Source: Streptomyces sp. NRRL B-24484 (GTDB taxonomy: Bacteria > Actinomycetota > Actinomycetes > Streptomycetales > Streptomycetaceae). From it: a stretch of DNA of 64,000 nt. The stretch covers positions 62,001 to 126,000 of the forward strand of contig NZ_JOAI01000019.1 in the NCBI RefSeq assembly GCF_000717715.1. Direction: 5' to 3'. The position numbers were made by a program, and so were the translations under genes. How positions within the stretch are numbered: position 1 is the stretch's first letter; every line of letters starts with the position of its first letter. Positions 48,648 through 59,018 of this stretch are shown here, one piece after another. The notes beneath the pieces are model-generated. The model was not told the DNA's origin, made no database searches, and saw only the letters and a program-made list of their open reading frames with translations.

Positions 48648-49346
48648 TCAGCGGGCGGTTCGGTCGGCCGCCCGGTCGTGGGCGGCCAGGGTCTGGGTGG
48701 CGATGACGGCCGCCTGGACGCGGCGCTCCACGCCGAGCTTGGCCAGCAGGCGGGAGATGTGGTTCTTGACGGTCTTCTCCGCCAGGTAGAGGCGCTGGCC
48801 GATCTCGCGGTTGGTGAGGCCCTCGCCGATCAGCGCCAGGATCTCCCGCTCGCGGTCCGTGAGGCCGGGCACGTCGGAGGTCGGCGGCGCGGTGTCGCCG
48901 CGCAGACGGGCCATCAGCCGGGTGGTGGCGCCCGGGTCGAGCATGGACTGCCCGCCGGCGACGGTGCGGACGGCGGAGACCAGGTCGGTGCCGGTGATCT
49001 GCTTGAGCACGTAGCCGGAGGCGCCGGCCATGATCGAGTCGAGCAGCGCCTCCTCGTCGTCGAAGGAGGTCAGGATCAGGCAGGCCAGCTCCGGCATCCG
49101 GGAGCGAAGTTCGCGGCAGACCGTCACGCCGTTGCCGTCGGGCAGCCGCATGTCCAGGACCGCGACGTCGGGGCGGAGCGCCGGCACCCGGGCGAGGGCC
49201 TGCTCGACCGTGGCGGCCTCGCCGACGATGGTGAGGTCGGGTTCGGAGTCCAGCAGGTCGTGCACACCGCGCCGGACGACCTCGTGGTCGTCCAGCAGGA
49301 ACACCTTGATCGGGCTGCCCGCCCGGGACTCCGTGCTGCCCGTCAT
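48648..49346 (-). CDS. NarL/LuxR-type response regulator, DevR/DosR/OsdR type
   Basis: A 232-residue regulator. Receiver about 13-130: [20 protein letters not shown], phospho-acceptor Asp65 in [13 protein letters not shown], Thr93 in [10 protein letters not shown], Lys115 in SGYVLKQ. LuxR HTH about 160-225: [54 protein letters not shown]. The [20 protein letters not shown] helix pair is the one that in DosR reads GGGACT half-sites. GGAGAAG precedes the ATG. It is the probable partner of the kinase at 46884 and the likely reader of the GGGCCGNNGGTCCC boxes nearby; no such box lies in front of its own start. Confidence 0.93.
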   Translation of the reverse strand: MTGSTESRAGSPIKVFLLDDHEVVRRGVHDLLDSEPDLTIVGEAATVEQALARVPALRPDVAVLDMRLPDGNGVTVCRELRSRMPELACLILTSFDDEEALLDSIMAGASGYVLKQITGTDLVSAVRTVAGGQSMLDPGATTRLMARLRGDTAPPTSDVPGLTDREREILALIGEGLTNREIGQRLYLAEKTVKNHISRLLAKLGVERRVQAAVIATQTLAAHDRAADRTAR

Positions 49347-49513
49347 CGCTTCTCCGTAACTCTCGGACCGCCGCTGGGGCGGCAGGTGAACGGACCCCAT
49401 TATGCGCCCCGGTGACGGCGTGTCCGGAGGCCACCGCCCGGTGGCCGCCGCCCGGCCCGTCGGGACTCGGCCGCGGACGGGTCGGGTGCCCGGAGGGCGG
49501 AACGGGCGGGAGG

Positions 49514-50395
49514 TCAGTCGTGCGGCACCACCGCGACGGGTGCCGCGGAGTGGTGGAGCACGGCGTGGGCGACGGGACCGAGCCGCACCCCGAGGGGGTG
49601 GTGGTCCCGCTCGCGGCGCCCGACGACGACGAGGTCGGCCCGGGCGGAGGCGGCCACCACGGCGTGGGCGGCACCGCCGACCCGGGTTTCGGCGACCACC
49701 GCGATGTCCGGGTGCGCGGCCCGGGCACCGGCGAGCGCCTTCGCCAGGACGGCCTGCTCCGTGGCCTCCTGCACGGCGACGTCCACCTGGGGCGGCACCC
49801 AGCCCGCGGCCGTCCACGCGGGCACCAGATCCCAGCCGTGCACCGCGCGCACCCGGGCACCGCGCCGGGCGGCCTCCGCGAAGGCGAAGTCCAGGACGGC
49901 GTCCGGGCCGTGGCGGCCGTCGACACCGACGACGATCTCCCCGCGGGCCCGTCGGCCGCCGTCCTGCGGCCCGGTCGGGGCGTCCGCCCGGACCAGGACC
50001 ACCGGCACGTCCACGCGGGCCGCCACGGCGAGACCGACGGAGCCGACCAGCAGTCCGGTGAACCCGCCGATCCCGCGGGAGCCGAGGACGAGCAACTCCT
50101 CGCCCGCGGCGGCCGTGAGCAGGGCGTCGACCGGGTCCTCGTCGACCGCGGCGGTCTCGACGGTCAGCCCCGGACGGGCCCGGCGGACCTCCTCGGCCGT
50201 CCCGGCGAGCGCCCGCAGCGCGGCCGGGCGCAGCTCCGCGGCGAGCGAGTCGTGGGCGTACTCGGCGTCGGGCCGGCCGAGGGCGTGCACGATCCGCAGA
50301 CCGGCGCCGCGGCGGACGGCCTCCTCGGCGGCCCAGTGCACGGCGGCCCGGCTCCTCGGCGATCCGTCGGCACCGGTCAGGACCCAGCGCGTCAT
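49514..50395 (-). CDS. tandem-domain universal stress protein
   Basis: A 293-residue protein with two USP domains (about 1-140 and 150-293). Domain 1 has [20 protein letters not shown] and the ATP loop [20 protein letters not shown] (G-x2-G-x9-G-S); domain 2 has [20 protein letters not shown] but a degenerate loop ([20 protein letters not shown]), so only the first probably binds ATP. Tandem USPs of this kind are typical DosR-regulon products in mycobacteria. Divergent from HPF across 412 nt that contain two GGGCCGNNGGTCCC-type boxes; the nearer is 115 nt upstream of this start. GGAGGACGAC precedes the ATG. Confidence 0.92.
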   Translation of the reverse strand: MTRWVLTGADGSPRSRAAVHWAAEEAVRRGAGLRIVHALGRPDAEYAHDSLAAELRPAALRALAGTAEEVRRARPGLTVETAAVDEDPVDALLTAAAGEELLVLGSRGIGGFTGLLVGSVGLAVAARVDVPVVLVRADAPTGPQDGGRRARGEIVVGVDGRHGPDAVLDFAFAEAARRGARVRAVHGWDLVPAWTAAGWVPPQVDVAVQEATEQAVLAKALAGARAAHPDIAVVAETRVGGAAHAVVAASARADLVVVGRRERDHHPLGVRLGPVAHAVLHHSAAPVAVVPHD

Positions 50396-50510
50396 GTCGT
50401 CCTCCTGCGGCGATCGGGGGTGTGCGGCGAGGACGGTGCTTCGTCCTGCGCCACGAGAACTCTGTCGCCGCCGACGGGGCGGGTACAGGGACCGACCGGG
50501 CCCACCCGGG
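50396..50510. other. first part of the USP/HPF divergent control region
   Basis: Gene-free. Next to the first box, GGGACC-GACC-GGGCCC (50489-50504) is a 16-nt near-palindrome with the same half-sites but wider spacing; GGGTAC at 50482 lacks a -35 partner. The whole 50396-50807 gap is regulatory. Confidence 0.5.
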
Positions 50511-50524
50511 GGCCGGAGGTCCCT
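50511..50524. promoter_or_regulatory. DevR/OsdR-like box 1, GGGCCGGAGGTCCC
   Basis: Matches the window consensus GGGCCGNNGGTCCC at all fixed positions. It lies 115 nt upstream of the tandem USP gene (minus strand) and 284 nt upstream of HPF. Confidence 0.75.
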
Positions 50525-50626
50525 GGTCGGCGCACGGCCGACGCCTGCTACGTCCCGACACGGCCCGAACCGGCCGACGTGCCGTCAGTGCACCGGCGGC
50601 GGGCGGGACCACCGGCAGCCGAGGAC

Positions 50627-50640
50627 GGGACCGACGGCCC
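50627..50640. promoter_or_regulatory. DevR/OsdR-like box 2, GGGACCGACGGCCC
   Basis: Reverse complement GGGCCGTCGGTCCC, a full match to the consensus. It lies 167 nt upstream of the HPF start and 116 nt from box 1. Confidence 0.75.
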
Positions 50641-50807
50641 GTCGGGCGGGGTCGTCCGTCCCTGGGTGCGGACCCGGCGGGGCGCGGAGGATCTCCACCG
50701 TGAGCGGCGGGCGGACCGGTGTCCGTCCGTCGACCGGCCGGATCGCGACGGGACCGCCCGTGGCGGATCCCGGACGGCGCTCCGAAGCCACCACGAAGGG
50801 AACCTCG

Positions 50808-51593
50808 ATGAACCGTCTGCAGACCCGACCCGCCGCCGGCGTCCGGGTGGAGACCCGCGGCGAGGTCACCCGGGCCGCGCCCGACTACGCCCGGGCGAAG
50901 CTGACCGCCGTGCTGGACCGGCTGGACGAGCCGGTCCTCGCCGTCCGGGTCCGGCTCACCCAGGAGCCCAACCACGCGATGGCCAGGCCCTCGCTCGCCC
51001 AGGCGGTCGTGGACCTCAACGGCAGGCCGGTGCGGGCCCACGTGGCGGCCGCCACCATGCAGGAGGCGATCGACCTGCTGCAGGACCGGCTCAACGCCAG
51101 GATCGCCCGCGTCCGCCGCCACCGGGACCACCACCGCCACCACGGGACGGCCCCGGACACCGGGGGCGACCGCACCGGGCGCGGCCACCGCCCGCAGCGC
51201 CGCGAACGCGACGGCGAGGACCGCCGGATCGTGCGGCACAAGTCCTACGGCCTGGCGCGGCAGACCGCCTGGGAAGCGGTGCTCGAACTCGAGGCGATGG
51301 ATTACGACTTCCACCTGTTCACCGACACCGGGACCGGCTTCGACAGCCTCGTCCACCGGGACACCGCCGACGGCGGGTACCGACTGGCCACCACGCACCC
51401 GCAGGCCGTGCCCGTCCCGGGACTGCCGGCGAGCACCGTCGGCGCACCGGAGCTCACCGCCGCCGATGCCGCCACACGGCTCGACCTCGGCGGCCTGCCG
51501 TTCGTCTTCTTCACCGACGCGGCGAGCGGACGCGGCCACGTGCTCTACCACCGCTACGACGGCCACTACGGCCTGATCACCCCCGTCCTCTGA
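50808..51593 (+). CDS. hpf: long-form ribosome hibernation promoting factor
   Basis: A 261-residue protein. N-terminal S30AE domain (about 8-105: [60 protein letters not shown]), a basic His/Arg-rich linker ([11 protein letters not shown] and onward, to about 140), and the C-terminal dimerisation region ([60 protein letters not shown]). Long HPFs pair 70S ribosomes into inactive 100S dimers in stationary phase or hypoxia. The C-terminal part is longer than in housekeeping HPFs and looks duplicated. GAAGGGAA precedes the ATG. Two boxes upstream and a terminator downstream. Confidence 0.92.
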   Translation: MNRLQTRPAAGVRVETRGEVTRAAPDYARAKLTAVLDRLDEPVLAVRVRLTQEPNHAMARPSLAQAVVDLNGRPVRAHVAAATMQEAIDLLQDRLNARIARVRRHRDHHRHHGTAPDTGGDRTGRGHRPQRRERDGEDRRIVRHKSYGLARQTAWEAVLELEAMDYDFHLFTDTGTGFDSLVHRDTADGGYRLATTHPQAVPVPGLPASTVGAPELTAADAATRLDLGGLPFVFFTDAASGRGHVLYHRYDGHYGLITPVL

Positions 51594-51639
51594 GGCGCGG
51601 GCCGGCCACGCGACTCCCGGGGCCGGACACGGAGAACCC

Positions 51640-51671
51640 GACCGGGAACGGCGCTCGTGCCGTTCCCGGTC
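51640..51671 (+). terminator. terminator hairpin after hpf
   Basis: Perfect 13-bp stem (51640-51652 with 51659-51671) with 6-nt loop GCTCGT, 46 nt after the stop codon. Confidence 0.85.
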
Positions 51672-51796
51672 ACCGCCGTTTCTCCGGCGCGCGCCCGGGC
51701 CTCGTGCCGCGGCGGCCCGGTCGGGTCCGCCGGTGCCCGGACGGTGCGCGGGTGGCCGTGGTCCCCGGTGTCGGGCAGCCGTCGCCGGGCCGCCCG

Positions 51797-51810
51797 GGGC
51801 CACTGGTCCC
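51797..51810. promoter_or_regulatory. DevR/OsdR-like box 3, GGGCCACTGGTCCC
   Basis: One difference (A for G at position 6) from the consensus GGGCCGNNGGTCCC. It lies 133 nt upstream of the USP gene at 51944. The rest of 51672-51943 holds no gene. Confidence 0.75.
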
Positions 51811-51943
51811 GGTGGCGGGGCGGGAATGCGGTCCGGTCGGCCCTGTGACCGGCCCGGCACCCAGGGTGACGATGGTGGTGCGCCGCAATCGCGGAGCCGG
51901 GCCCGGCCCGGGACCCAGGGGGGACCGAAAGGAGACGAGCACC

Positions 51944-52744
51944 ATGGACCTTCCCGTCACCGTCGGCGTCGACGGATCCGAGGCCGGGTCGGCGGCCGCC
52001 GACTGGGCCGCCCGCGAGGCGCTGCTGCGCGACCGGAGCCTGCGGGTGCTGCACGCCCTCCCGCTGATGCCGCATCTGCTGCCCGTCGGCGCGGTGGCCG
52101 CCCGGCCGGAGGGCGACCTCCTGCACGAGGTGGCCCACGTCCTGGCGGTGCGGCACCCGGGACTGCGGCTGCGCACCGAGCAGGCCCACGACACCGCCGT
52201 CCCGGCGCTGCTCGCGGCGGGCGAGGACGCCGACCTCCTGGTGCTCGGGGCGCGGGGGAACGGAGGCTTCCCGGACCTGCGGCTCGGCTCGACCGCGCTG
52301 CAGTTGGCCGCCCGGACGGGCTGCCCCACGGTGGTGCTCCCGGTGGAGGCCGCCGGCCCGCATCCGCGCGAGTTCGTGGCCGTCGGCGTGGACGCGCGCC
52401 GCCCCGCCGAGGCGGCCCTCGGCTTCGCCTTCGCCGCCGCCCACCGGTACGGCCTGCCGCTGCGCGCCGTCCACGCCGGGTCAGCACGCCCTGCGGGCAC
52501 CGGCGGTGAGGCTGCGCTGCTGGCCGCCGCCCTGGAGCCGTGGAAGGCGCTCCATCCCGAGGTCGAGGTCCTGGCGGACGTCGAGGGCGGCGGGCCGGCC
52601 GGGGTGCTGGTGGACGTGTCCGCCAAGGCGAGGCTGATGGTCCTGGGGCGCCGGCCGGCCGGCGCCGTGATCCCGCTCGGCCCGGTCGTCCATGCCGTCC
52701 TGCACCACGCCGGCTGCCCGGTGGCCGTCGTGCCGGGCCCGTGA
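51944..52744 (+). CDS. tandem-domain universal stress protein
   Basis: A 266-residue two-domain USP. Domain 1: [20 protein letters not shown] and ATP loop [20 protein letters not shown]; domain 2: [20 protein letters not shown] and a reduced loop [20 protein letters not shown]. Slightly shorter than the USP at 49514 but the same plan, so they are paralogues. Likely ATP-binding dimer that slows growth or protects cells in hypoxia (known for mycobacterial Rv2623). AAAGGAGACGAG precedes the ATG. Box 3 lies 133 nt upstream; adhE follows after its own box. Confidence 0.92.
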   Translation: MDLPVTVGVDGSEAGSAAADWAAREALLRDRSLRVLHALPLMPHLLPVGAVAARPEGDLLHEVAHVLAVRHPGLRLRTEQAHDTAVPALLAAGEDADLLVLGARGNGGFPDLRLGSTALQLAARTGCPTVVLPVEAAGPHPREFVAVGVDARRPAEAALGFAFAAAHRYGLPLRAVHAGSARPAGTGGEAALLAAALEPWKALHPEVEVLADVEGGGPAGVLVDVSAKARLMVLGRRPAGAVIPLGPVVHAVLHHAGCPVAVVPGP

Positions 52745-52812
52745 GCGTGCCAACGCCGGACCACACCCGGGCGCACCGGCGGACCAACGGCCCTGCCGCC
52801 GGTCCCGGGGAA

Positions 52813-52826
52813 GGGACCTTCGGCCC
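52813..52826. promoter_or_regulatory. DevR/OsdR-like box 4, GGGACCTTCGGCCC
   Basis: Reverse complement GGGCCGAAGGTCCC, a full consensus match and only one base different from box 5. It lies 146 nt upstream of adhE. Confidence 0.78.
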
Positions 52827-52972
52827 GCGGGTCCGGCCCCCATCGGGCCATCCCCGGACGGTGCGGCCCGCAGGAAGCTGGTCGTCGAGAGCCGGGCGGA
52901 ACCCCGCCCACCGCCGGTCCCCGACGGATCCCCGGACGACCCTCGGACGATCCCACTGAAAGGTGGTCAGCC

Positions 52973-55609
52973 ATGACCCGCCGCCCGCAAACCGTGCAGC
53001 CGCCCGCTCCGGGCGGTGCCGCGACGGCCGTCGACACGCTCGTTGCCCGCGGATCGACGGCCCTCCAGCAGTACGCGGACTTCACCCAGGAACGGATCGA
53101 CCACATCGTCAAGAAGGCCTCGCTGGCGGCTCTGGCACAGCACACCGCGCTCGCGGTGCTGGCCGTGGAGGAGACCGGGCGCGGCCTGTTCGAGGACAAG
53201 GCGGTCAAGAACGTCTTCGCCTGCGAGAACGTCACCCACGCGATGGCCGGGACGAGGACGGTCGGGGTGGTGCGGCGCGACGACATCGACGGCATCGTGG
53301 AGATCGCCGAACCGGTCGGCGTGGTTGCCGGCATCACTCCGGTGACCAACCCGACCTCGACCACCGTCTTCAAGAGCCTGCTGGCCCTGAAGACCCGCAA
53401 CCCGATCGTCTTCTCCTTCCACCCCTCCGCGCAGCGCTGCTCCGCCGAGGCGGCGCGGATCGTGCGCGACGCGGCGGTGGCGGCCGGCGCGCCCGAGCAC
53501 TGCATCCAGTGGATCGAGGAGCCGTCGACGGCGGCCACCCACGCGCTGATGAACCACCCGGACGTCGCGACCATCCTGGCCACCGGCGGCAACGCGATGG
53601 TCCGCGCCGCCTACTCGTGCGGCAAGCCGGCCCTCGGCGTCGGAGCGGGCAACGTCCCCGCGTACGTGGAGCGGAGTGCCGACCTGAAGCAGGCGGTGAA
53701 CGACATCGTCCTGTCCAAGACCTTCGACAACGGGATGATCTGTGCCTCGGAGCAGGTGGTCGTCCTCGACGCGGAGATCCGCGAGGCCGCGCTCGCCGAG
53801 TTCCGCGCGCTGAAGGCGCACCACGCGAGTGCCGAGGAGAAGGCCCTGCTGGAGCGCCACCTGTTCGGCGCGGGCGGCGGCACCTCCTGCGCCGGGCAAC
53901 GGCTGAACGCCGAGGTGGTGGGCCGCTCGGCGGCGCAGATCGCCGGGGCGGCGGGCTTCGAGGTGCCGGCGGACACCTCGGTGATCCTGGTGGACGTCGA
54001 GCGGGTGGGGCCGTTCGAGCCGCTGACCCGGGAGAAGCTGTGCCCGGTGCTGGCGGTGACGACCGCGGCGTCGCGCCGCGAGGGCGTCGAACTCGCCGCC
54101 GCCGTGGTGGAGTTCAACGGGCTCGGGCACTCGGCCGCGGTGCACACCGAGGACGCGGCGTTCGTCGAGGAGTTCGGGCACGCGGTGAAGGCGTGCCGGA
54201 TCATCTGGAACGCGCCCAGCTCCCAGGGCGGCATCGGCGACGTCTACAACGCCTTCACCCCCTCGCTGACGCTCGGCTGCGGCAGCTACGGGCACAACTC
54301 GGTGTCCGGCAACGTGTCGGCGCTCAACCTCCTCAACATCAAGCGGATCGGCCGGCGGAACACCAACATGCAGTGGTTCAAGGTGCCGCCGAAGATCTAC
54401 TTCGAGCGCAACTCGGTCACCTACCTGGCGAGCATGCCGAACGCCCGGCGGATCGTGGTGGTCACCGACCGGACGATGGTCGAGATCGGCCACCTGGAGC
54501 GGGTCCGGGACGTGCTGGGCCGCCGCCGCGAGCCGGTCGAGGTCCGGGTGGTCGACTTCGTCGAGCCCAACCCCAGCATCGACACCGTGCGCAGGGGTGC
54601 CGAGCTGATGCGGGAGTTCGAGCCCGACACGATCGTCGCGCTCGGCGGCGGGTCGCCGATGGACGCCGCCAAGGTGATGTGGCTGATGTACGAGCACCCG
54701 GAGGTCGAGTTCGCGGACCTGAAGGAGAAGTTCTTCGACATCCGCAAGCGCGCCTTCACCTTCCCCGACCTCGGGGAGAGGGCGAAGCTGGTCTGCATTC
54801 CGACCACCTCGGGCACCGGCTCCGAGGTCACCCCGTTCGCGGTGATCACCGACACGGAGACCGGTCAGAAGTACCCGCTGGCGGACTACGCCCTCACCCC
54901 GAGCGTCGCCATCGTCGACCCGGCGCTCACCATCCGGCTGCCGAAGGACGTCACCGCGGACTCCGGCTTCGACGCCCTCACCCACTGCATCGAGACCTAC
55001 GTGTCGGTCTACGCCAACGACTTCACCGACGGCCTGGCGCTGCAGGGCATCCGGCTGATCTTCGAGAACCTGGAACGGGCGGTCTCCGACGGGCGGAACG
55101 ACCCGGTGGCGCGGGAGAAGATGCACAACGCCGGCACCATCGCCGGCATGGCCTTCGGCTCCGCCTTCCTCGGGGTGGTGCACGCCATGGCGCACACCCT
55201 GGGCGCGACCTTCCACGTCGCGCACGGGCGGACCAACGCGCTGCTGCTGCCGCACGTCATCCGGTACAACGGCGCGGCGCCCGGCAAGGTGACCAGCTGG
55301 CCCAAGTACCGCAGCTACGCGGCGCCGGAGCGCTACCGGGCCGTCGCGCAGGCGCTGGGCCTGCCCGCCGCCACCCCGGAGCAGGGCGTGGAGTCGCTCG
55401 CCGCGGCGGTCGAGGAGCTGCGTGACCGGGTCGGCATCCCGCGGTCCTTCAAGGAGGCCGGCGTGGACGAGGCGGCGTTCCTGGCGGCGCTGCCCCGGCA
55501 GGCGATGAACGCCTACGAGGACCAGTGCGCCCCGGCCAATCCCAGGCTGCCGATGCTCGCCGACATGCAGCAGCTGATGACCCAGGCCTACTACGGCACC
55601 CGGGGCTGA
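52973..55609 (+). CDS. adhE: bifunctional acetaldehyde-CoA/alcohol dehydrogenase
   Basis: An 878-residue fusion, near the 891 of E. coli AdhE. N-terminal aldehyde dehydrogenase (about 1-440) with catalytic Cys257 in [13 protein letters not shown] and [20 protein letters not shown]. The C-terminal iron alcohol dehydrogenase (about 450-870) has NAD loop [12 protein letters not shown] (Gly558 region), [20 protein letters not shown], and metal-site helices [14 protein letters not shown] and [20 protein letters not shown]. It reduces acetyl-CoA to ethanol, oxidising two NADH. AAAGGTGG precedes the ATG. Transcribed towards pflB and pflA with an 80-nt gap, so probably one fermentative operon under box 4. 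Confidence 0.95.
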   Translation: MTRRPQTVQPPAPGGAATAVDTLVARGSTALQQYADFTQERIDHIVKKASLAALAQHTALAVLAVEETGRGLFEDKAVKNVFACENVTHAMAGTRTVGVVRRDDIDGIVEIAEPVGVVAGITPVTNPTSTTVFKSLLALKTRNPIVFSFHPSAQRCSAEAARIVRDAAVAAGAPEHCIQWIEEPSTAATHALMNHPDVATILATGGNAMVRAAYSCGKPALGVGAGNVPAYVERSADLKQAVNDIVLSKTFDNGMICASEQVVVLDAEIREAALAEFRALKAHHASAEEKALLERHLFGAGGGTSCAGQRLNAEVVGRSAAQIAGAAGFEVPADTSVILVDVERVGPFEPLTREKLCPVLAVTTAASRREGVELAAAVVEFNGLGHSAAVHTEDAAFVEEFGHAVKACRIIWNAPSSQGGIGDVYNAFTPSLTLGCGSYGHNSVSGNVSALNLLNIKRIGRRNTNMQWFKVPPKIYFERNSVTYLASMPNARRIVVVTDRTMVEIGHLERVRDVLGRRREPVEVRVVDFVEPNPSIDTVRRGAELMREFEPDTIVALGGGSPMDAAKVMWLMYEHPEVEFADLKEKFFDIRKRAFTFPDLGERAKLVCIPTTSGTGSEVTPFAVITDTETGQKYPLADYALTPSVAIVDPALTIRLPKDVTADSGFDALTHCIETYVSVYANDFTDGLALQGIRLIFENLERAVSDGRNDPVAREKMHNAGTIAGMAFGSAFLGVVHAMAHTLGATFHVAHGRTNALLLPHVIRYNGAAPGKVTSWPKYRSYAAPERYRAVAQALGLPAATPEQGVESLAAAVEELRDRVGIPRSFKEAGVDEAAFLAALPRQAMNAYEDQCAPANPRLPMLADMQQLMTQAYYGTRG

Positions 55610-55689
55610 GCGCCGGACGACCCCGCAGCACGACCGTTCCGACGACAACACGACGACAACACGACGGCAGCACGACGGGAGCAGCGACC

Positions 55690-57960
55690 ATGACGGTCCG
55701 GCAGACGGAGACGGCCACCACCCGCGGAGCCTGGGACGGCTTCCGCGGCGGCCGGTGGCGCGACGCGATCGACGTCCGCGACTTCATCCAGCACAACTAC
55801 ACCCCCTACGAGGGCGACGCGGCCTTCCTGGCCGGCCCGACCGAACGGACCCTGGCGGTGTGGAAGCAGATCACCGACCGCTTCCCCGAGGAGCGCGCCA
55901 AGGGCGTGTACGACGTCGCCTACGACGTCCCGTCCGGCATCACCGCGCACGCGCCCGGATACATCGACCGGGAAAGGGAGTTGATCGTCGGCCTGCAGAC
56001 CGACGCCCCGCTGAAGCGGGCGATCATGCCGAACGGCGGCTGGCGGATGGTGGCGGGCGCCCTGCGCACCTACGGCTACCCGGTCCCGCCGGAGCTGGAG
56101 AAGGTCTTCACCACCTACCGCAAGACCCACAACGACGGCGTCTTCGACGCCTACACCCCCGAGATCCTGGCCGCCCGCAAGGCCGGTGTCATCACCGGAC
56201 TGCCGGACGCCTACGGCCGCGGCCGGATCATCGGCGACTACCGCCGGGTCGCGCTGTACGGCGTGGACCGGCTGATCGAGGCCAAGCGGGCCGAGAAGGC
56301 CGGGCTCGACGCCGCGCCCCGCGACGCCGGCGCACTGGAGGAGACGATCCGCGAACGCGAGGAACTCGCCGAGCAGATCCGGGCGCTGGGCGAACTCGAG
56401 CGGATGGCGGAGTCCTACGGCCACGACGTCTCCGGTCCGGCCACCACCGCCCGCGAAGCCGTCCAGTGGCTGTACTTCGCCTACCTCGCGGCCGTGAAGG
56501 AGCAGAACGGCGCCGCGATGTCGCTCGGCCGCACCTCCACCTTCCTCGACGTCTACCTGCAGCGCGACCTCGCGGCCGGACTGCTCACCGAGGAGCAGGC
56601 CCAGGAGCTGGTCGACGACTTCATCGTCAAACTGCGGATCGTCCGCTTCCTGCGCACCCCCGAGTACGACGAGCTGTTCTCCGGCGACCCGACCTGGGTC
56701 ACCGAGTCGATCGGCGGCATCGGCGAGGACGGTCGGCCGCTGGTCACCCGCACCTCCTTCCGGTACCTGCAGACCCTGTACAACCTGGGCCCGGCGCCGG
56801 AGCCGAACATGACCGTCCTCTGGTCGGCCGAACTGCCGCAGGGCTTCAAGGAGTTCTGCGCCCGGGTGTCGATCGACACGTCCAGCGTGCAGTACGAAGC
56901 GGACGGGCTGGTGCGGCCGCGCTTCGGCGACGACACCGCGATCGCCTGCTGCGTCTCGGCGATGGCGGTCGGCAGGCAGATGCAGTTCTTCGGCGCCCGG
57001 GTGAACCTGGCCAAGACCCTCCTCTACGCGATCAACGGCGGCCGGGACGAGGTCTCCGGCGCCCAGGTCGGCCCGGAGACGGGCGCCGTCACCGGCGAGG
57101 TCCTCGACTACGAGGAGGTGCTGGCCCGGTTCGACGAGCAGCTGGAGTGGCTCGCCGAGACGTACGTGCACGCGCTCGACGTCATCCACTACATGCACGA
57201 CAAGTACGCCTACGAGCGCCTGGAGATGGCCCTGCACGACCGGGCGGTGCGCCGCACCCTGGCCTGCGGGATCGCGGGCCTCGCGGTGGCCGCGGACTCG
57301 CTGTCCGCCATCAGGTACGCGACGGTCCGGCCGGTCCGCGACGCGAGCGGGCTCGCGGTGGACTACGTCGTCGAGGGCGACTACCCCGCGTACGGCAACA
57401 ACGACGACCGGGCGGACTCCATCGCGGTGCGGCTGGTCGAGGAGTTCATGCAAAAGGTGCGCAAGCACCCCGCGTACCGGAACGCCGAGCACACCCAGTC
57501 GGTGCTGACCATCACCTCCAACGTGGTCTACGGCAGGAAGACCGGGGCCACCCCGGACGGCCGGCGGGCCGGCGAGCCCTTCTCGCCGGGCGCCAACCCG
57601 ATGAACGGCCGGGACCGCCACGGGTACGTCGCCAGCGCCCTGTCGGTGGCCAAACTGCCCTACGCGCAGGCCGAGGACGGCATCTCGCTGACCAACACCG
57701 TCACCCCCGACGCGCTCGGCCGGACGGCACAGGAGCGGGTGTGCAACCTGGTCGGCGTGCTGGACGGCTACACGGCCTGCGGCGGCTTCCACATGAACGT
57801 CAACGTGCTGAACCGCGCCACCCTGCTGGACGCCATGGCGCACCCGGAGAACCACCCGCAGCTGACCATCCGGGTCAGCGGCTACGCGGTCAACTTCGTC
57901 CGGCTCACGCACGAGCAGCAGCTCGACGTGGTCAACCGCACCTTCCACGGCTCGCTGTAG
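55690..57960 (+). CDS. pflB: pyruvate formate-lyase
   Basis: A 756-residue glycyl radical enzyme (E. coli PFL has 760). Active-site Cys420-Cys421 in [11 protein letters not shown]; radical Gly731 in [20 protein letters not shown]; other family blocks: [77 protein letters not shown]. It converts pyruvate and CoA to acetyl-CoA and formate without oxygen; O2 cleaves the radical form. Start ATG shortly after GGGAGCAGCG. Tandem repeats of ACGACGACAAC lie in the gap from adhE. Unusual for an aerobic actinomycete and best understood as hypoxia-induced. Confidence 0.95.
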   Translation: MTVRQTETATTRGAWDGFRGGRWRDAIDVRDFIQHNYTPYEGDAAFLAGPTERTLAVWKQITDRFPEERAKGVYDVAYDVPSGITAHAPGYIDRERELIVGLQTDAPLKRAIMPNGGWRMVAGALRTYGYPVPPELEKVFTTYRKTHNDGVFDAYTPEILAARKAGVITGLPDAYGRGRIIGDYRRVALYGVDRLIEAKRAEKAGLDAAPRDAGALEETIREREELAEQIRALGELERMAESYGHDVSGPATTAREAVQWLYFAYLAAVKEQNGAAMSLGRTSTFLDVYLQRDLAAGLLTEEQAQELVDDFIVKLRIVRFLRTPEYDELFSGDPTWVTESIGGIGEDGRPLVTRTSFRYLQTLYNLGPAPEPNMTVLWSAELPQGFKEFCARVSIDTSSVQYEADGLVRPRFGDDTAIACCVSAMAVGRQMQFFGARVNLAKTLLYAINGGRDEVSGAQVGPETGAVTGEVLDYEEVLARFDEQLEWLAETYVHALDVIHYMHDKYAYERLEMALHDRAVRRTLACGIAGLAVAADSLSAIRYATVRPVRDASGLAVDYVVEGDYPAYGNNDDRADSIAVRLVEEFMQKVRKHPAYRNAEHTQSVLTITSNVVYGRKTGATPDGRRAGEPFSPGANPMNGRDRHGYVASALSVAKLPYAQAEDGISLTNTVTPDALGRTAQERVCNLVGVLDGYTACGGFHMNVNVLNRATLLDAMAHPENHPQLTIRVSGYAVNFVRLTHEQQLDVVNRTFHGSL

Positions 57961-57991
57961 CAGCGACCCGCCGCATCCCCCGGAGCCCTCC

Positions 57992-58819
57992 ATGCCCGAG
58001 ACCCCCGCTCCCGCACAGCCACGACGCCGACCCGGCACCGCCACCACCTCCGCCGCCACCACCCCCGCCGCCGCCGTCACCCGCCGCGAGCCGGCCGGGA
58101 TGCTCCACTCCTGGGACCTCTCCACCGGTGTCGACGGGCCCGGAACCCGGTTCGTCACCTTCCTCTCCGGGTGCCCGCTGCGCTGCCAGTACTGCCACAA
58201 CCCCGACACCCGGTACATGCGGGACGGCCGGCGCGTCCCCGTGGACGAGGTCGTCCGGGAGGCCGCGAAGTACGTCGACTTCATCGAGGTCTCCGGCGGC
58301 GGCGCCACCGTCAGCGGAGGCGAGCCGCTGCTGCAACCGGTCTTCACCGGAGAGCTCCTGCACCGCTTCAAGCACGAACTCGGCCTGCACACCGCCCTGG
58401 ACACCTCCGGCTACCTCGGCTCCCGGGCCACCGGCGCACTGCTCGCGGACACCGACCTCGTGCTGCTGGACATCAAGTCCTGGGACCGCTCGCTCCACCG
58501 CCGGCTGACCGCCCGCGAGGTGGGCCCGACGCTGGCCTTCGCCCGGCGGCTCGCCGACCTCGGCAAGGAGGTGTGGGTGCGGTTCGTCCTCGTCCCCGGG
58601 CTGACCGACGGCACGGAGAACGTCGAGGGCGTCGCCGCGTTCACCGCCTCGCTGGGCAACGTCTCGCGGGTCGACGTGCTGCCCTTCCACCGGCTCGGCG
58701 CGGAGAAGTGGCGGGCGCTCGGCCTGGAGTTCACGCTCGCCGACACGCCCGTGCCCACCGACGGCCAGACGGCAGCCGCCCGCGCGGTCTTCGCCGCCCA
58801 CGGCCTGCACGCCGTCTGA
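57992..58819 (+). CDS. pflA: pyruvate formate-lyase activating enzyme (radical SAM)
   Basis: A 275-residue radical SAM protein. A 35-residue Thr/Ala/Pro-rich extension precedes the core. Cluster motif SGCPLRCQYCHNPDT with Cys61, Cys65 and Cys68 (CxxxCxxC); VSGGGATVSGGEPLLQPVFT is the GGE motif; LVLLDIKSWDRSLHRRL and LVPGLTDGTENVEGVA are typical of PflA. It abstracts hydrogen from Gly731 of the PFL encoded 31 nt upstream. GGAG lies a few bases before the ATG. E. coli PflA has 246 residues, so only the N-terminal extension is odd. Confidence 0.95.
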   Translation: MPETPAPAQPRRRPGTATTSAATTPAAAVTRREPAGMLHSWDLSTGVDGPGTRFVTFLSGCPLRCQYCHNPDTRYMRDGRRVPVDEVVREAAKYVDFIEVSGGGATVSGGEPLLQPVFTGELLHRFKHELGLHTALDTSGYLGSRATGALLADTDLVLLDIKSWDRSLHRRLTAREVGPTLAFARRLADLGKEVWVRFVLVPGLTDGTENVEGVAAFTASLGNVSRVDVLPFHRLGAEKWRALGLEFTLADTPVPTDGQTAAARAVFAAHGLHAV

Positions 58820-58856
58820 CACCCGGCACCCGCCCCCGGGGTCCCGGTCGCCGGCG

Positions 58857-58870
58857 GGGCTGAAGGTCCC
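58857..58870. promoter_or_regulatory. DevR/OsdR-like box 5, GGGCTGAAGGTCCC
   Basis: One difference (T for C at position 5) from the consensus GGGCCGNNGGTCCC. It lies 148 nt upstream of the CBS-BON start and overlaps a short hairpin (GGTCCCGC-GAT-GCGGGCCC, 58865-58883), which could end the pfl transcript. Confidence 0.7.
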
Positions 58871-59018
58871 GCGATGCGGGCCCGCACGGCCCTCACCAAC
58901 CGCCGCCGCACGAGCGATGGTTGAGGAGGACGGCCGGCACCGGAGAACCGATGCCAGGACGGACGACCGTACCGACGCGGCAGCCACCCGGCCGCCGGAA
59001 CCAGAAGGGAACACCCCC

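Noticed and set aside
50489..50504. GGGACC-GACC-GGGCCC next to box 1
   Set aside because: Right half-sites but two bases wider spacing than the five sites, so not counted as a box; it may still be an auxiliary site.
49412..52744. Plus-strand open frame of 1110 codons ending with a USP
   Set aside because: Only the last 266 codons (from 51944) are a gene with a ribosome site; the upstream part is antisense to another USP and out of frame with hpf.
55591..58404. Minus-strand open frame antisense to pflB
   Set aside because: Shadow of a highly biased real gene whose catalytic motifs are on the plus strand.
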